Below are positions 13,201 through 14,210 of a stretch of 14,210 nucleotides of DNA, piece after piece. Under the pieces are notes generated by a model that worked only from the letters and a program-made list of their open reading frames with translations, had not been told where the DNA came from and searched no databases. Position 1 is the first letter of the stretch, and every line of letters starts with the position of its first letter. A program made the translations under genes and the position numbers. Source of the DNA: Spirochaetales bacterium (GTDB lineage Bacteria; Spirochaetota; Spirochaetia; DSM-27196; PWMO01); NCBI GenBank assembly GCA_007130025.1, contig SLTF01000364.1, positions 1-14,210 on the forward strand. Direction: 5' to 3'.

Positions 13201-14079
13201 ATGAAAACGCCAAACAAGAACTTGATCATCTGTTGCTTCGCGCTTGCGCTCTCGCTCACGCTCGCTTCCCCCGTCGCCGCCCAGAGTTCCGTTCGCCGTC
13301 CGGCGAACCCGGGAAGCCTCGCCGAGGCAGGCGTCTATCCGGATGGGGTTGAGCTTCTCAACTGGGCGCGCTCGGTCAACCGGATGTGCGGTGACGAGCG
13401 TATGGGAATCGCTCCGCTGGTCTCCTGGCACGAAGACCTCGCCCTCGCCGCCCTTGATCACGCGGCTGACGTGGTGGTCAACAACGTGCGCGGTCACCAG
13501 GGCTCCGACGGCAGCAGCTTGATGCAGCGGATCCGCCGCTACTCGCCGGACTTCTTCATGGCGGGCGAGAACATCCACTTCGCCGGGTACAGCAAGTACC
13601 TCGCCGTATCGGGGTGGCTGCGCAGTCCCCCGCACTGCTCCAACATCATGAACGAGGGAATCACCCACGTGGGGCTCGCCTACGCGCGCAACCCCGAAAC
13701 CAACCGGCTGATCTGGGTGCTGAAGATTGGAACGCCGCGCGGCAACCAGCCCGAGCGCGTCATCCTGCCCCCCTACGACGTGGCACCCCTTCGCGGCCGC
13801 GACGTTACCGTGTTCATCAGCGGGTCGCGCGTCTACAACTCGTACGCGCATAATCTGGGGCGCGATCTGCAGTTTGAGGGGATCGACCACGAGCTCAAGG
13901 TGGTGTTTGAGGATCCGGTTGGCATCGCGATCATGCAGCAGTTCAACATCACCGACATTCAGCAGCTGACCAACATCATTCTTGTTGACAACGAAGTGTA
14001 CGAGGGCGCCTACACGGTGCGGCAGCTGCTGGATCTGATGAAAGCCGGCGATCGGCTGGGGATGCTCGTCGAGGGGTGA
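13201..14079 (+). CDS. Secreted CAP/SCP-domain (YkwD-like) protein
   Basis: A 292-residue exported protein of unknown biochemical role. Residues 1-27 form a signal peptide (MKTPNKNLIICCFALALSLT then a VAA/Q cleavage region). A CAP domain spans about 45-170, with the signature GHQGSDG (His99), AGENI (Glu123) and WLRSPPHCSNIM (His145); these match the His-Glu-His cavity of CAP proteins, while the second cavity Glu is not obvious (Glu152 is near). Cys63 and Cys146 could pair. About 120 further residues, from RGRDVTVFISGSRVYN on, are outside the CAP fold and I do not recognise them. A TTG at 13165 is an alternative start but would place extra residues before a perfect signal peptide. No Shine-Dalgarno is visible. 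It follows the aldo-keto reductase by 63 bp. Confidence 0.85.
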   Translation: MKTPNKNLIICCFALALSLTLASPVAAQSSVRRPANPGSLAEAGVYPDGVELLNWARSVNRMCGDERMGIAPLVSWHEDLALAALDHAADVVVNNVRGHQGSDGSSLMQRIRRYSPDFFMAGENIHFAGYSKYLAVSGWLRSPPHCSNIMNEGITHVGLAYARNPETNRLIWVLKIGTPRGNQPERVILPPYDVAPLRGRDVTVFISGSRVYNSYAHNLGRDLQFEGIDHELKVVFEDPVGIAIMQQFNITDIQQLTNIILVDNEVYEGAYTVRQLLDLMKAGDRLGMLVEG

Positions 14080-14101
14080 GGGCTCCCGGCGCTGCGGCTG
14101 C

Positions 14102-14210
14102 TCACTGCGCGCTGAGGGCGCGGAGAAACTCGTCAAAGGTCGCAAGATCCCGGAGTACCACCGGATGGGCCTGATCGAGTTTCTTGCGCAGGAAGGCCAG
14201 GCGGTCCCAG
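14102..14210 (-). CDS. C-terminus of an unrecognised gene (partial)
   Basis: Reading leftward from the window edge, codons from 14209 encode 35 residues, beginning WDRLAFLRKKLDQAHP and ending EFLRALSAQ, then TGA (14102-14104). The stretch is rich in Leu, Arg and Lys with a heptad-like spacing, suggesting helix. It converges on the CAP gene with a 22-bp gap, the same tight convergent packing seen twice elsewhere in the window. No family is recognisable from so short a piece, and the frame could extend a long way to the right. Confidence 0.55.
   Translation of the reverse strand, partial: WDRLAFLRKKLDQAHPVVLRDLATFDEFLRALSAQ

Noticed and set aside
12799..14145. A 448-codon open frame on the minus strand opposite the aldo-keto reductase and CAP genes
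   Set aside because: It spans two well-supported genes and their gap, with low-complexity Arg/His/Val-rich translation and no motifs.

Overview
This is a GC-rich stretch of bacterial chromosome, read mainly as a purine-catabolism neighbourhood. The substrate-binding protein and the CAP protein have classical signal peptides with no lipobox. Together with a periplasmic-type ABC importer and a transmembrane chemoreceptor, this suggests a motile bacterium with two membranes. Spirochaetota or a proteobacterium would both fit; the sequence alone does not decide it.

Layout. Positions 1-83 are the 3' end of a chemoreceptor (MCP) gene whose last 84 bp recur perfectly at the end of a second, complete MCP gene (356-2245). 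Between the two MCPs lies a minus-strand remnant (about 113-205) of a guanine deaminase 3' end, so an MCP-guaD pair appears to have been duplicated in tandem and one guaD copy largely lost. The intact guaD (2258-3565, minus) follows the second MCP and is translationally coupled to the upstream adenine deaminase gene ade (3562-5349, minus). A 239-bp divergent control region separates ade from a three-gene xanthine dehydrogenase operon on the plus strand: molybdenum subunit (5589-7745), 2x[2Fe-2S] subunit (7720-8223) and FAD subunit (8220-9080). Converging on it with a 5-bp gap is an ABC importer of the NitT/TauT (SsuABC/ThiXYZ-like) family on the minus strand: binding protein (10792-11793), ATPase (9838-10677) and permease (9086-9841). 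A roughly 300-bp AT-richer control region then leads to a Tas-like aldo-keto reductase (12094-13137) and a secreted CAP/SCP-domain protein (13201-14079). The window ends in the C-terminus of an unrecognised minus-strand gene.

How the parts work together (inference from families). Ade converts adenine to hypoxanthine, GuaD converts guanine to xanthine, and the Mo/Fe-S/FAD hydroxylase oxidises hypoxanthine and xanthine to urate. The key purine-binding residues of xanthine oxidase appear to be kept in the Mo subunit. The ABC importer is a candidate supplier of the purine or a related heterocycle, and the adjacent sCache-type MCP might sense a related compound; neither ligand can be read from the sequence. 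No uricase, allantoinase or molybdenum-cofactor chaperone is present in the window.

I found no RNA genes, CRISPR arrays, insertion sequences or phage genes. The region looks like an ordinary metabolic locus. Its most unusual feature is the mosaic MCP-guaD tandem duplication at the left end.
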